DNA of 64,000 nucleotides from Streptomyces sp. WM6378. GTDB taxonomy: Bacteria; Actinomycetota; Actinomycetes; Streptomycetales; Streptomycetaceae. Positions within the stretch are counted from its first letter, which is position 1, and each line of letters starts with the position of its first letter. Where the stretch lies: NCBI RefSeq assembly GCF_001279695.1, contig NZ_LGDD01000296.1, positions 41,849-105,848 on the forward strand, written 5' to 3'. Below are positions 63,856 through 64,000 of the stretch, one piece after another. The notes beneath the pieces are model-generated. The model was given only the letters and a program-made list of their open reading frames with translations. It made no database searches and was not told the DNA's origin. Both the position numbers and the translations under genes were made by a program.

Positions 63856-64000
63856 TCAGGCCCCGTTCACCCACGCGGCGCGTAGCGCCTTCTTGTCGAC
63901 TTTGCCGACCTTGGTTGTCGGCAGCTGGGACAGCAGCACGGTCTTCCGGGGCTTGTAGAGCTCTCCCAGTTCGGCGGTCACCGCCGCGCCGACCTCGTCG
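63856..64000 (-). CDS. AMP-forming acyl-CoA synthetase/ligase, C-terminal end only
   Basis: The last ~48 codons of a leftward gene running in from the right edge: an ELGELYKPRKTVLLSQLPTTKVGKVDKKALR segment, the C-terminal AMP-binding domain with the catalytic lysine in GKVDKK. Activates a carboxylic acid as adenylate; the substrate cannot be read from this piece. Confidence 0.8.
   Translation of the reverse strand, partial: DEVGAAVTAELGELYKPRKTVLLSQLPTTKVGKVDKKALRAAWVNGA

Overview
The window is high-GC actinobacterial DNA and almost certainly comes from a Streptomyces or a close relative. It has codon use rich in third-position G/C, GTG starts, a SARP/AfsR-type regulator, a class II lanthipeptide synthetase, relics of a modular polyketide synthase with an Svp-type phosphopantetheinyl transferase, a DmdR/IdeR-type iron box, many small secreted proteins, and a methylmalonyl-CoA mutase operon (mutA-mutB-meaB). 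No transposase, CRISPR array or rRNA was seen.

Left part (1-15100) is an accessory, decaying region. It holds a truncated APC permease, a methyltransferase, a 979-residue SARP-NB-ARC-TPR regulator, several small secreted proteins, a LemA/DUF2207 pair, a GNAT acetyltransferase and an unusual density of broken genes: a frameshifted secreted protein, a polyketide synthase ACP-KS relic, a phosphopantetheinyl transferase carrying a 46-base micro-inversion, an M1 peptidase that has lost its catalytic domain, and a degenerate tRNA-Ser-like element near an atypical tRNA-Met.

Centre (15679-28843) is the most notable block: eight genes on the + strand, most overlapping by 4 or 20 bases. They encode a J-like protein, an Hsp70, a kinase-like/TPR protein, a membrane-anchored TPR protein, a 101-residue protein, a TPR protein, a TIR/beta-propeller protein and a 1220-residue TPR-like solenoid. 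The layout suggests one chaperone-coupled signalling or conflict system with a TIR effector. This is inference; no activity is proven.

Next (29235-43230) come a small membrane protein, an ATP-grasp ligase / PEP-dikinase-like / MFS exporter operon divergent from a PAS-LuxR regulator (a plausible tiny natural-product or detoxification cassette), a FAD monooxygenase, a lipoprotein, a secreted phospholipase D-like protein, a DinB protein, a secreted HNH nuclease with an overlapping small gene, a thioesterase and an iron-box-controlled DUF2470 protein.

Right part (43562-64000) has a MarR/SnoaL divergent pair, a probable aerolysin-type pore-forming protein paired with a beta-propeller protein, an epoxide-hydrolase-like enzyme, a compact class II lanthipeptide locus (precursor, attenuator-like hairpin, lanM), a PAP2-family membrane protein, a NodB deacetylase, a D-amino-acid lyase-type PLP enzyme with a decayed YheO-type regulator, a VOC protein, the meaB-mutB-mutA operon, one unknown gene and the C-terminal end of an acyl-CoA/AMP ligase.
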